A DNA stretch of 64,000 nucleotides from NCBI RefSeq assembly GCF_907165205.1, contig NC_058196.1, positions 10,210,501 through 10,274,500 on the forward strand. Reading direction: 5' to 3'. The translations under genes were made by a program, and so were the position numbers. The notes beneath the pieces are model-generated. The model was not told the DNA's origin, ran no database searches, and saw nothing but the letters and a program-made list of their open reading frames with translations. The DNA comes from Coccinella septempunctata (lineage: Eukaryota > Arthropoda > Insecta > Coleoptera > Coccinellidae). Numbering within the stretch: position 1 is the first letter of the stretch; each line of letters opens with the position of its first letter. Of the stretch, positions 10,770-22,077 are shown one piece after another.

Positions 10770-11215
10770 GAATCTTATGTGAAAGAAGAGAAATGAACAA
10801 GTTTCAAAATACTGAGATGCTGATGAGAGATTTAATACTTGGTATTTCCACCCCTTGCGTTAATTACAGTTTTTGCGAGTGTTACCAATATACAGGGTGA
10901 GTCTTTGACTCATGCAAATGTTTTAACAGTAGGTTCTTAAGGTCAAAAGACGTGCCCTGATTCGATCACACACATACGAATACATTCTACGCATGAATTT
11001 CCTAACGACTACCGATTTTTATCACCAATTCTACCAATGCGTTCTGGTGAACGTTCGATAGATTGATAGATCTGTATGGAAAAAGATTGTTAGGTTGCAA
11101 TTCGATTGGCGAATTATACGAATCGACTGAGTTTTTTCTGGTGGAGTATTTGGTGCGTGTTTTTGGATACAGGGTGGTCTGAACAAACAAATAAACCGCG
11201 ATTGTTTCAAAGGTT
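10770..11215. other. Single-copy flank of copy A with MITE fragments
   Basis: At 10770 the sequence leaves the array unit (after GGATTTCACCG), so this is probably the original right flank of the ankyrin locus. It contains a MITE end (10893-10947) like that in the ankyrin intron and another CAGGGTG end at 11173. I see no gene. Confidence 0.6.
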
Positions 11216-11219
11216 GTTC

Positions 11220-11740
11220 TAAAGGAGTTGCTCTTTTAGAATATGTACCACTTTCAAGTCTACGATGATTTTTTTGAGGGATACGCGTGTCAAAAGTTGA
11301 TTTCGAAAATTTCCAAAAAAGATGGCGTCACTTAAAAATTCGTCAAGACCAAACGGTTGCAACTACGTCGATGAAATTTCGAGATTTGTCACTAGAAGAG
11401 TTGCTTTTTTATAATATGTATAATATTCGGATCTGCGATTTTTCTAGGAGATAAGCGTGTCAAAAGTTGATTTCGAAAATTTCCAAAAAAGATGGGATCA
11501 CTTAAAAATTCGTCAAGACCAAACGGTTGCACCTATGTCGATGAAATTTCGAGATTTATAACTATGAGAGCTGCTTTTTTGAAGTATGTATTACTTGTTG
11601 ATCTACGATGATTTTTATGGGAGTTAAGCATCTCGAAAGCTGACCTTCGAAAAATTCCCAAAAAGATGGAGTCAGTTAATAATTCGTCAAGACCGAACAT
11701 CTAGGTCGATGAAATTGCGAGATTTGTTACTAGACTAGTA
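11220..11740. repeat. About 170-bp tandem repeat, three copies
   Basis: The block around AAAAAAGATGG recurs at 11321, 11491 and 11665 (spacing 170 and 174 bp), with shared stretches such as AATTCGTCAAGACC and TCGATGAAATT. The copies are diverged and non-coding. Confidence 0.85.
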
Positions 11741-11744
11741 AGCC

Positions 11745-11945
11745 CATAGATCTACCTTTATTGATAGATCTACCTTTAGTGATAGATGAATAGATCAACC
11801 TTTTTTGGCAGATCAGTATATCCAGGAGATCCACCTTGTAGGTAGATTCGCCTTCATGAACAGATTCGCCTTTTGTCCGTAGCTCGGGCCTTCGGCCCTC
11901 GCGATTTGCCTTCCGCCCGTAACTCGGGCCTACGGCCCTCGCACT
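11745..11945. repeat. TAGATCTACC short repeats and two GC-rich hairpins
   Basis: An irregular unit of about 18 bp (TAGATCTACCTTTATTGA) is repeated from 11755. At 11879-11899 and 11922-11941 near-identical blocks (CTCGGGCCTTCGGCCCTCGC and CTCGGGCCTACGGCCCTCGC) form GGGCC/GGCCC hairpins in otherwise AT-rich DNA. Function and origin are unknown. Confidence 0.7.
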
Positions 11946-11998
11946 TGCTGATACGCGAATATGGCGTATCACACATAACTCACAGCGCTCGATATATA

Positions 11999-13944
11999 CA
12001 GGCATTGTCGCAAATTTCACGAAAGAAAACAAATAATCTCATACACTGCTCAAAAATTGGCAAAAATCAGTTATATTCAGTTGTACAGAAGCCTTATAAT
12101 GGAGATTCCATGCATTCAGTTCATCTGAAGTTCTTTCTCTACGATGAAACAAAAAACTAACCTGAAATGAGAATAACTGGACAAAAGTCTATAAAAGTAG
12201 AATTTTAACGCAAAAAACACACCCTGCCATTGTATTCCAATAATCATTATATCATTCCACTCCAATAAGTTAGTCGAAAACATTTTTCCTTCCATCTGGA
12301 ATGATTAAATACAATAATCCTCGTACAATAATCAAAAAGCTTAAAAATTGGCCAAAATCTGTTATATGGAATGGGAAAGAAGCCTAATTATAAAAATTTC
12401 AAGCATTATAACGTTTAATTCTGTTTATTTTGAACAAAAACCTACACGGTCCCTCTCTCTACGATAATAGCAAAAATCTTACCCTAAATGGTAGAACTTG
12501 ACAAATGTCTATAAATATAGAATTTTAACGCAAAAACTCACTCATAGATTGTGTTTCAATAATCATTATATCATTCCAACTGAATAACTTATCTCAAAAC
12601 ATATTTTTCCATAAATCAAGCCTAAGAAAATCATCTCCGTACACTACCCAATTGCTTGAAAGTTGTCAGAAATCTGCTGTGGTCAGTTGAAAACAATCGA
12701 AATAGATCATTTGCTTCACATAAAAACTCTCCTGAACGAACTGCTCAAGAAACTTACTCTGAAGAACATTTTTTTTTACCAAATAACACCGTCCGAGAGA
12801 TGATATTATACATTTCTTGATCTGATAAATTTATATATGCCTGAAAATAAATTTCAATTATAAAATATAGAATCTCCTGGACGATTTTCTGTGCAGACTC
12901 ACCCCCAAGAACCGTTTGTTATCTAGAAATTCTTATGTTCATACACCAAGATCAAGGATGTTTCTCATTCTGTGAGTTTGCATGTAATTTAATCTGAAGT
13001 ACATTCTGTAACCTTGACTCATGGATCATATACTTCAAATAGAAACTCTTCTGAACCAATTGCTTAGAAGCTCACCCCTGAAGAAGCTTTTTTTATTTAA
13101 ATTGAGACTTTCCGATAGATGATATTTGACATTTATGAATTTCATACATTTCTTGATATAATGAATTTATATGTGCCTGAAAAATAAGTTTTATTAGTGA
13201 CAAAATAAACAATCTGTTAATACATCCGATTTTGATACAGATTCACGTCCGAGAACTGTTTTTCATATCTGGAAATTCAATATTAACCTAACTTTCCGAT
13301 TATGGGAAAAAATTCAATTGTGATGTGAGCTTCGAAGTGCCATCGTACAGAGAGAAATGTAGTAAATATATCCTATGATATATCCTTTAATTTCAATAAT
13401 AATTGAATAAACCTTAAAAATTTGCATCAATTTTTTCACGGTCTGTCAACAGTAACACTATTATCGTAGAGAGAGGGACCCTGTAGGTTTTTGTTCAAAA
13501 TAAACAGAATTAAACGTTATAATGCTTGAAATTTTTATAATTAGGCTCCTTTCCCATTCCATATAACAGATTTTGGCCAATTGTTAAGCTTTTTGATTAT
13601 TGTACGAGGATTATTGTATTTAATCATTCCAGATGGAAGGAAAAATGATTTCGAATAACTTATTTGAGTGGAATGATATAATTATTATTGGAATACAATG
13701 GCAGGGTGTGTTTTTTGCGTTAAAATTCTACTTTTATAGACTTTTGGCCAGTTATTCTCATTTCAGATTAGTGTTTTGTTTCATCGTAGAGAAAAAACTT
13801 TGTAAGTTTCTATTCAAGATGAACTGAATGCATGGAATCTCCGTTATAAGGCTTCTGTACAACTGAATATAACTGATTTTCGCCAATTTTTGAGCAGTGT
13901 ATGAGATTATTTGTTTTCTTTCGTGAAATTTGCGACAATGCCTG
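11999..13944. mobile_element. 1.95-kb foldback MITE with TA flanks
   Basis: The ends read CAGGCATTGTCGCAAATTTC and its inverse, followed by arms of about 480 bp (11999-12480 and 13455-13944) that match with minor differences. TA stands on both sides (11997-11998, 13945-13946). The middle (12480-13455) holds partly repeated non-coding sequence. No transposase is present. TA targets suggest a Tc1/mariner-type mover. Confidence 0.85.
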
Positions 13945-13946
13945 TA

Positions 13947-14490
13947 GATAGTTTTCGAAATTGATCCAACAGTTTTCGAGGAATTGATATCACACTTTGC
14001 CGAATTGACCACTGGAATCTCAATTCCTATCTGAACTATCGACCTGAAATTCAACATGTGCATCTCAATCCGAAAACTATGAGCAGTTTCAAGATTTGGT
14101 TCGAATTGATCCAATAGTTCTTTAGGAATTGAAATGATATTTTGTCGACTCGACTTCTGAAATCTCCATTCCATTTAGAACTATCGATCTGAAATTCAAC
14201 ATGTGCATCTCATTTCGAAAACTATGTGCAGTTTCACGATTTGGGTCGAATTGGTTCAAGAGTTTTTGAGGAATTGATATCACACTTTGCCGAATAGACC
14301 ACTGAAATCTCAATTCCTATCAGAACTATCGAACTGAAATTCAACATATGCATCTCATTTCGAAAACTATGTTCAGTTTCAAGATTTGGTTCGAATTGAT
14401 CCAACAGTTTTCGAGGAATTGATATCACAATTTGCCGAATAGACCACTAGAATCTCAATTCCTATCTGCACTATCGAACTGAAATTCAAT
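13947..14490. repeat. 145-bp satellite, about 3.7 monomers
   Basis: GAATTGATATCACACTTTGC-type blocks recur at 13981, 14126, 14271 and 14416, an exact 145-bp spacing. Minus-strand open stretches here are only the repeat translated. The array begins directly at the right end of the foldback MITE. Confidence 0.9.
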
Positions 14491-15690
14491 CGTTCAATTC
14501 TTCATGCCATATTAACTTTCGATGATACCTCCTTATCACTTCGAAGAATGGAGGGACCAAAATAACCAACAGATTTCAATATAATTCCCAACCTCTAATA
14601 ATAGGTAATAGAGTTATCAAATGTCAGTGTTTCAAGAGTTCCTCTTTTCGTTTTAAATTACGAAGAGGTGCTCAGTAGTGTTCGCTCTGTAAAAGCATTT
14701 ATGTTACAGGATGCAGCCGTGAGTACGTCTTACATTCGCACAGTCGATCATATAATTTTCCGGCGCTGTATTTGAACCTGTAGATCCCCAGTGAAATTAT
14801 AGCCATGACCGCATTCTCAACTGAACACGTTCATCAGACGTACTCACCGACGTACCATCAAATGACACGTCCACAAACCTAGTGTTATTTTCTTTAATGC
14901 TGCGTCAAAGACCGACAACCTCTTGATCGCTTCGAAGCGTGCAGGTTCAGTTCGCAAATTATAAATAATTTTGGAACTGCAGAAAAAACATACCATCTGG
15001 AGAAATGTGGAAAGAAACCTTTTTCTGGTACATTCAATATTTTTCCAGATAATAATAATCTTTTGCAGTTCCAAATTCATTTATAATCTGCGAACTGAAC
15101 AGTGGCACGATTCGAATCGATCCAAGAGTTGAAAGACAACAAAAACGAACTCAATATACAATTCAATAGTCAAGTTTTTTGCCCGTAATGAAAAAACCTT
15201 GCTAATGGCGAGTGCCTGAATACAAAGTTAATTGTTGTGAACTGCACGCATCAAAAGGGGAGATAAAGGAAAATTATGGCATAAAATTAGCATCAGAATG
15301 GAAAAACGCCATCAATTCTGAATCAGATATTTGGAGTAGTAAAATCCTTGTGCCGCTGTTGATGTGCTTTATAATTTTAACGGTTTTCCGTGCAAAGCTT
15401 TGTTTTACCTATCGAAATGGGTTTATTCGTCATTGATAAAATGAATTCGACAATATACATTAGACCATAGATGTCCAATGGATGAACTGAAGCAACATTA
15501 GATCAATAAAAAAATATTTCGTTTGTTGGCCCTCATTTTCTTCGATCATGAGTTCGTTCATTCATGTGTGTGTTCATTTCCGAAACATTTTTTCTTCGTA
15601 TTTCTTCTTCTGGAAACTATTTTCATTTTGTCTAGATTCTTATTATTTATTATTTTTCTGATAGATTCAACCCTCTTATTACTGCTGAAG
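14490..15690. other. Intergenic stretch with one inverted repeat
   Basis: Two arms of about 85 bp (14905-14990 and 15060-15150; centred on CAGTTCGCAAATTATAAATA and its inverse) form a diverged palindrome, probably a MITE remnant. The rest shows no gene or clear repeat. Confidence 0.5.
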
Positions 15691-15695
15691 TTTTT

Positions 15696-16238
15696 GTGGG
15701 TACGAGAAGTGTACTAGTACTATCAATGTACAGGCCGGGCGGTGCAAATAGTGACGTGAACATTTTTCTCCAGCAAATGGAGAAATCTTTAAACATGCTT
15801 TTTGGGGAAAATGAACAGATTATAGTTGCCGGTAATTTTAACATTGACCTTTTGCATAACAGTAAGCATAGAATTGATTTTTTGACACTAATGAGGTCAT
15901 TTCAATTGGAACCTTCTATTATCGAACCTACTAGAATAACTCATTGTACAAAAACTTTTTTAGACAATATATTTAGTAATATGCATGTTGTGCAAGCTGA
16001 AATTCTTTCTACAAATTTTTCCGATCGCACTGGGCAAAAAATTTCAATTGAAATGCCTACATCAAATCTGAAGGAACCAATATATAAAAGACAATTTGAT
16101 GAAAACTCCTTGAATAGCTTCAAAATTACTTTAAGTGATCAAGATTGGAAAAGAGTGCTTGATTTTGATGAGGGCGATGTTGATAGGCAGTGTTTATGCA
16201 AACATTTTTGCTTATTTTTGAGGAATGTTTTCCATTGA
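15696..16238 (+). pseudogene. LINE endonuclease domain (broken)
   Basis: This is an apurinic-type (exonuclease-endonuclease-phosphatase) fragment, with YRPGG, IVAGNFN and SDRTGQ blocks. The canonical GDFN is GNFN and the canonical SDH is SDR, so catalytic Asp and His appear lost. The N-terminal half is missing. The frame passes into that of the RT ORF through a shift in the overlap 16190-16238. Confidence 0.8.
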
Positions 16239-18220
16239 AATGTTTCAAAAGTCACAATAGGCCAAAAAATTATTATAATACTCAGGAAGTGATAAACTGT
16301 AAAAAAAGACTAGATATGCTTCTAACACTTAAATTAAAAAAGAATGATTTCAGGGAGGAATATAATAAAGAAAGATTAAAATACCAAATATTGTTGATGA
16401 AAACTAGGAAAGATCATTACAATGATAGGATTGAACAATCGAAGAATAAAAACAAAACTATGTGGGCGATTTGTAACGAGATAAGGGGAGATTCTACGAA
16501 CAGAAATACGAGTGAACGAATTTTCATGGAAAAGTCAAGAGAAAGGGCAAATGAATACAACAATTTTCTTGTAGAAAAAATACCTAAATGGCTCGGTGAC
16601 TTGGTGGATGCACCATCTTTTCACAATATTCCGTCAAACAATAAATCATTTGAATTAGAACCAACAACGCCAGAAGAAATAGAAGAAATAATAAATAAAC
16701 TCAAAAATAAATTCACAAGTGGAGAAGATGGTGTACCCCCCAGTGTAATCAAACATTGTGTAAATGAAGTCAAACATATTCTCTCTTATATACTGAATAA
16801 TTCCTTTCAGTATGGAATTTTTCCAAAACAATTGAAAATGTCACTTATTAGGCCAATTTATAAAAAAGGAGAAGTAACATGTATGGAAAATTATAGACCA
16901 ATTAGTTTGTTGTCGTGCTTTTCCAAAATTTTTGAACAAGCAATGTGTACAAGACTGTTAAAATTTATTGAAGAATGTAACATCCTAAGTTATTCTCAGC
17001 ATGGCTATATTAAAGGAAGGTCTACACAGTCTGCAACATACCAATTCACTAAAGAAATTCTTCGTTTACTTGAGGAACATGAATTAGCCCTAGGGTTGTT
17101 TTTGGATCAGTCAAGTGCTTATGATTGTTTAGTTCGGGAACTCCTATTAACAAAATTAGATAATTTAGGTATAAAAAATACAGCAGGGAAATGGTTTCGC
17201 TCCTATCTAACTGAACGTCTGCAAAGAGTTAGTATAGTTAATAATGGAAAAGAAACAAAGTCTGAAATATTGGAGTCGAAATTTGGTGTGCCACAGGGTA
17301 GTATTTTGGGGCCCATTCTCTTTTTAATCTTCATTAATGATCTGTATTCAACGATTTCAGATTTCATAACTGGTTTTGCGGATGATCTAAATATTATTAT
17401 ACATGCTAGTGACCTACAACATCTACTAGATAATGCACATGACTGCTTCAGCAAAATTAAATTGTGGTTCAATAATAATAAACTCATTTTAAACAAAGAA
17501 AAAACAGCTGCAGTATTATTCAGTACAAGTAAATCGGTAACTAATGAAGAGTCCATCAACTTGGATGGAAATAACATTAAACTAGAAGATTCAACCAAAT
17601 TTTTGGGAATCTATAAAGATAAATTTTTGAAGTGGACATCTCACATAGAATATTTGTCAATGAAATTGAGTAAAGTAGGGTATGGAATAAGGTTTCTCCG
17701 TAACTATCTAAGTGAGCATTGTATTAAAGTGGTTTATTTGTCAAATTTTGAATCACTTCTGAGATATGGCATTTTATTTTGGGGAACCAGTTCAAGAGTG
17801 AATGACATTTTTATTATACAAAAAAGAATTATAAGAATATTATTTGGATTAAAGTTTTTAGAAAAATGTAGGGGAACATTTAGGAAACATCAAATTTTAA
17901 CTCTGTATGGTATTTACTTATTTGAATGCATGATATTTTTTTTCAAGAACAAGGAAACAATGTTACAGCACACAACAGTTCATAATTATCGAACAAGAAC
18001 TATGGACTTACATTATCCAAAGCATAGATTGAGCTTAAGTGAAAAACATCCATCTGATAATTGTATAAGGATATATAATCATTTACCAATTAGTTTAAGA
18101 GTTATAAATAATGTAAGATCCTTCAAGAAAAAAGTAAAGGAGATGTTAATAGATATAGAACCATACTCATTGTCAGAGTATTTTGATTTTAGGTTTAGTA
18201 GTTCATCAATGGGTAGTTAA
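16190..18220 (+). CDS. LINE reverse transcriptase part (676 codons)
   Basis: The first Met is internal; the true protein continues from the endonuclease frame. RT motifs are in order: NYRPISLLSCFSKIFE (about 234-249), LFLDQSSAYD (motif A Asp at 306), GVPQGSILGP (about 367-376), FADD at 396-399. A thumb and a C-terminal region with the HxxN-R type end follow. No stops interrupt the RT itself. It would copy the element RNA at a nicked target; the endonuclease defect makes this copy non-autonomous. Confidence 0.85.
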   Translation: MFMQTFLLIFEECFPLKCFKSHNRPKNYYNTQEVINCKKRLDMLLTLKLKKNDFREEYNKERLKYQILLMKTRKDHYNDRIEQSKNKNKTMWAICNEIRGDSTNRNTSERIFMEKSRERANEYNNFLVEKIPKWLGDLVDAPSFHNIPSNNKSFELEPTTPEEIEEIINKLKNKFTSGEDGVPPSVIKHCVNEVKHILSYILNNSFQYGIFPKQLKMSLIRPIYKKGEVTCMENYRPISLLSCFSKIFEQAMCTRLLKFIEECNILSYSQHGYIKGRSTQSATYQFTKEILRLLEEHELALGLFLDQSSAYDCLVRELLLTKLDNLGIKNTAGKWFRSYLTERLQRVSIVNNGKETKSEILESKFGVPQGSILGPILFLIFINDLYSTISDFITGFADDLNIIIHASDLQHLLDNAHDCFSKIKLWFNNNKLILNKEKTAAVLFSTSKSVTNEESINLDGNNIKLEDSTKFLGIYKDKFLKWTSHIEYLSMKLSKVGYGIRFLRNYLSEHCIKVVYLSNFESLLRYGILFWGTSSRVNDIFIIQKRIIRILFGLKFLEKCRGTFRKHQILTLYGIYLFECMIFFFKNKETMLQHTTVHNYRTRTMDLHYPKHRLSLSEKHPSDNCIRIYNHLPISLRVINNVRSFKKKVKEMLIDIEPYSLSEYFDFRFSSSSMGS

Positions 18221-18329
18221 TTGTAAATGTATATTTTCCTGACACTATTTCACTCTATGTTGTACATACTTTGAAATAAAGATATTTATCTATCTATCTA
18301 TCTATCTATCTACTTCTTGTGCACATCAA

Positions 18330-19470
18330 TTGTTTCAGAATTTTTACATTATTGACACTTTTTTGATAGCAATCCAAGGGCGTACTGTGATTTTTCTACC
18401 AGGTATATTTGCTGAGCTATAGCATAAGATTGTGTTCTTGCTTATGGAAACAGTCGTTGAAAATGACCACAAAAAATAGCCATTTTTTTCCTGATTCCGA
18501 AATCTATCATACATCATACATCATACATCACTGTCAGATTCGTTCAGATATTATGAAAAATATAGTTTGCAAATGAATTTTAAATGATTGAGTATCAAGT
18601 AGGCTGAATCACAGTGTCTACACATGGTTTAATTATTATTTTGCATTTGCGTTTGAATACTTGATTCAATCCTCTATGGTTTGATCTCGATTCAAAAAAA
18701 CTGTCAGTTATTAGAATTAGAATTCATTTTTGGCGGCGGCCTTATAAAAATATTCGAAAATTACGAGAAATATGATATGTTAAAATGTTTCATTATATTA
18801 TATATCATATTATATATCATTTTATATCATCTTGCTTGGTTTTTTTATATTTACTCGAACGTGGCTTTCTGAAAGAATCAAAGACAGCTAACCTATCTGC
18901 CAACTGAAATACCTAACATTCGGTTGATACCCGGTTCGGGGCTCGAGGTAAAGATGGGAATATGCATCACTTGCTGCCCTTTTATCCTCATGCGCCAAAA
19001 TTGAATAATTCAAAATATCATATTTCTCGTAATTTTCGAATATGTATTTCCATAATGTCGCAAATAATGACTTCTAATAAGTAATAACGGAGAGTTGTTT
19101 TAAAACGAAATCAAACCATGGAGGTTTGAATCAAGTATTCAAACGCAAAATAATAATTAAACCATGCGCAGACACATATGTTTCTGTGATTCAGCCTAGT
19201 TAATAATCAATCATTTAAAATTCTCATAGAAACAAATGTTTTTCATAATATCTGAAAGAATCTGAGGGCGATGTATGACGTATCATATATTTCTGAAACA
19301 GTAGAAAAATGGCGATTGCTTCTACGTCATTTTAAGCGACCCTTTTCATAAGAAAAAACACAACTTTATGTTATAGCTCACCAAATATACCTGTTGGAAA
19401 AAATCATAGAACGCCACTCTATTGCTATAAAAAAAGTGTCTCTATAATGTTTTAATTTCAATATACTAGC
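18330..19470. mobile_element. About 1.1-kb palindromic element
   Basis: Arms 18335-18785 and 19010-19465 are inverted copies of each other (for example GACACTTTTTTGATAGCAAT on the left and its inverse near 19430, and AAATTACGAGAAATATGATA with its inverse at 19017) with moderate divergence. The centre (18790-19010) is unique. There is no ORF. The left edge may be cut by the LINE tail. Confidence 0.75.
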
Positions 19471-21089
19471 ACAAACAGGAACGGAGATAATGAGCAAAGT
19501 TGGAATCGAATAGAGGAATGCAGTTGATGGAATTATTAGTTTCTCGAAAAAAGACGACATGAATGCCACAATCATTTTCCTTAATCCCTCTGCGAAAAAA
19601 AGTTGTAGTTCAGGTATCACCAATTTTGCTCACCGTGTACATAAATTTCGGTTCCGTGAAGTTAGCGAAAAGTTGAAAGCACTAAATCTGAAACTATGTT
19701 AAATATTTAGTGCTTAATTAGTGCCTATTAGTGCCGTATAATTCTTTGACAGCACCATTGTAGTTTTTGAGAAATTGATAATTCAAGTTCTTGGTGCTGA
19801 CTTCACGCTCAGCACCAACATTTTCAAATTACCATGAAATTATTATACTAATATTTAGTGCTTAATTAGTGAGTATTAGTGCTTTTGGAACCAATGGAAA
19901 AAAACGAACGGTTTTCATAATATCACAGATTATTTCCTTTGGTGCGACTTCACGCCCAGCACCAACATATTGGAGTTTCGTAAAAATTTTTTTTGCAATA
20001 ATTAGTGCTTAATTAGTGCAAATTAGTACTTTTAAAACGGATGCGATATCATTTTTAGTTTTACAGTAATTGCCTGATGCTTTTCGAACAGGTGTGAAGT
20101 TAGCGAAAAGTTGGAAGTACTAATTCTGAAATTATGTCAAATATTTAGTGCCTCATTAGTGCAAATAAGTGCCGTATAAATCTTTGACAGCACCATTGTA
20201 GTTTTTGAGTTAAATGAAAATATCTGTTTTGATACCGCGTAGCCATCTATGGAGAGGTATGCGAGTCATTCTCTGCAATAGATTCGTCGTCAGTGCGTCA
20301 TTTTATTATCACCTAAAGCGGCTCACACATATACGACTTGGGGCGGCAATCTTGATATCGAAGAATAATTGTACTATTGATTTAAAGGGGCACAAAACTT
20401 TTATCTGAATTATTCAGATAATGTTTATATGAAGTAAAGGTTCTTTTTCTCAGATACTGCCTAAACTCTTTTTCCTTTTGTAATAATATTAATACTTTTT
20501 GGGTCATCGAGATAAAAAAAGAATATAGAGTGTATTATATGCTTAAAAAGAATATCAGAAGAACTGTATTATTTTTCAATATAGAAGTACGAAAATTTTA
20601 ACAGAAAAATGTATAGTGCTATGAAAATAGACATATTATTTATCCCCTATAATGGGGATAATAGTAAAATATATTTTTATGTATATCTAAACAGACATAT
20701 GAAAATAAAAATGTCTTAATACTTAGGTACATAACGAAACATAATAGCAATATTTTGACAAAAAAATTCTCAAACATAAACGATGCAACAACAAACTCGA
20801 AAAAACGCAAAATTTTCAAAATGTAATATAACAAAAAAATGATGACGAGAAGGCAGAATCATATATCCATTTGAAAAGCAGTTTAAAAAAATTTCAGCTT
20901 CATTCAAATAATGAATGTGTGTAATTTCATGCTACATATCAATCTTATAATAGGTATACCTATATATATTCTTCTCATTAGGGTCATTGACCATTGACCC
21001 TAATATTTTCTCTAAAATTAGCTGTCTCGTGAAATATGAGTTTCATTATGAATGATTAAGATAATTTCGATTCCATAAAGATAAATAGC

Positions 21090-21540
21090 TATCTTTATAT
21101 CACACTGGATAAATGAAGTGTATATTTTTAGAGTTTCGATTAATGTGATAATCGTGAGCTGAGTTTCCTCTTCATTTTCTCGTTTGCTTAATATGATCAA
21201 CTGTCCTTGTATATTGAAGGTTAAAGATCACGCAAATCAGTTTGTTTTTTCTACTTTTCCGTACCTATCTGGAACAATTCTCTGCAGTTGATATTGATAT
21301 TGAAGTAATATATCATTACCAACGGAGGAACAAGAAAATGAAGAAAATATTGAATTTCCGGAAAGACTATCTATTTCACCTCTCACCATCTCTTATATTC
21401 GGAAGTGAGTGAAATGTTGCGTACTGATCTTAAAATGAGAATATCAAACAGGAACTCCTGTTGATGCTTAGGTATGGTTTTTTCGCATGGTCGCATGGGC
21501 AGATAAAACTTTTGACAAAGCTTATTATTTTAACGTTCGT
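21090..21540. other. Unique spacer of the foldback element
   Basis: AT-rich sequence between the left arm and the LINE; no gene or repeat is recognised. Confidence 0.5.
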
Positions 21541-21642
21541 AGATCGACATTGTTCGATATAAGATTACAGAACTCAAGAAAATCCAGATTGACCTGGTGG
21601 TCATAATATAATACGATCTTAGACAGACTAGACAAATTCGAT

Positions 21643-22077
21643 ATGAATATTTTGTTAAGTCTGTGGAAGACTCTAGATTCAATAGATTGGCCCAGCTTAC
21701 AGGGCGTTGCACGAGAGTTGAAGGAGGAAATTCTCAAGGAATTGCCACCTACCAATACCACAATAGAGTATGCCATAGTTCATTACACTCGTCTTGGCCA
21801 GTCCTCCCGTGGCCCTAGACCCCTGGCCATCACTTTCTCAAATCCTATTTTTGTTCGTAAAATCCTGCAGAATAAAGCCGTGCAAGCGTTTTCACAGACT
21901 TTCCGGAACATCAAGCTTTCCGACGATATCACACCCAGCCAGGCTAACTGTTTAAAACTTGCGAGAGAGGAACTAAGGCGTCGAGAATCTAATGGCGAAA
22001 AGAACTTAACCATTAAGTATGTTAAAGGTGTGCCAAGAGTGGTTGGTCTGACGACAGCATCTGCTTCAAAAAATTGA
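21643..22077 (+). pseudogene. LINE ORF1 C-terminal part
   Basis: A 144-codon frame contains a block like the nucleic-acid-binding C-terminus of CR1-type ORF1 proteins (ITFSNPIFVRKILQNK, LTIKYVKGVPRVV). Its stop overlaps the following endonuclease frame by 4 nt at 22074-22077. The N-terminal part of ORF1 is missing. Confidence 0.6.

Larger units (their letters stand above)
15690..18312 (+). mobile_element. 5'-truncated LINE with EN and RT, (TATC)n tail
   Basis: It begins inside the endonuclease domain and ends with AATAAAGATATTTATC and a run of TATC repeats (18285-18312). Jockey- or CR1-like by order of domains; the exact clade is not assigned. Confidence 0.85.

Noticed and set aside
13758..14428. 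Overlapping minus-strand frames with HSFRNEMHMLNF repeats
   Set aside because: Translation of the 145-bp satellite.
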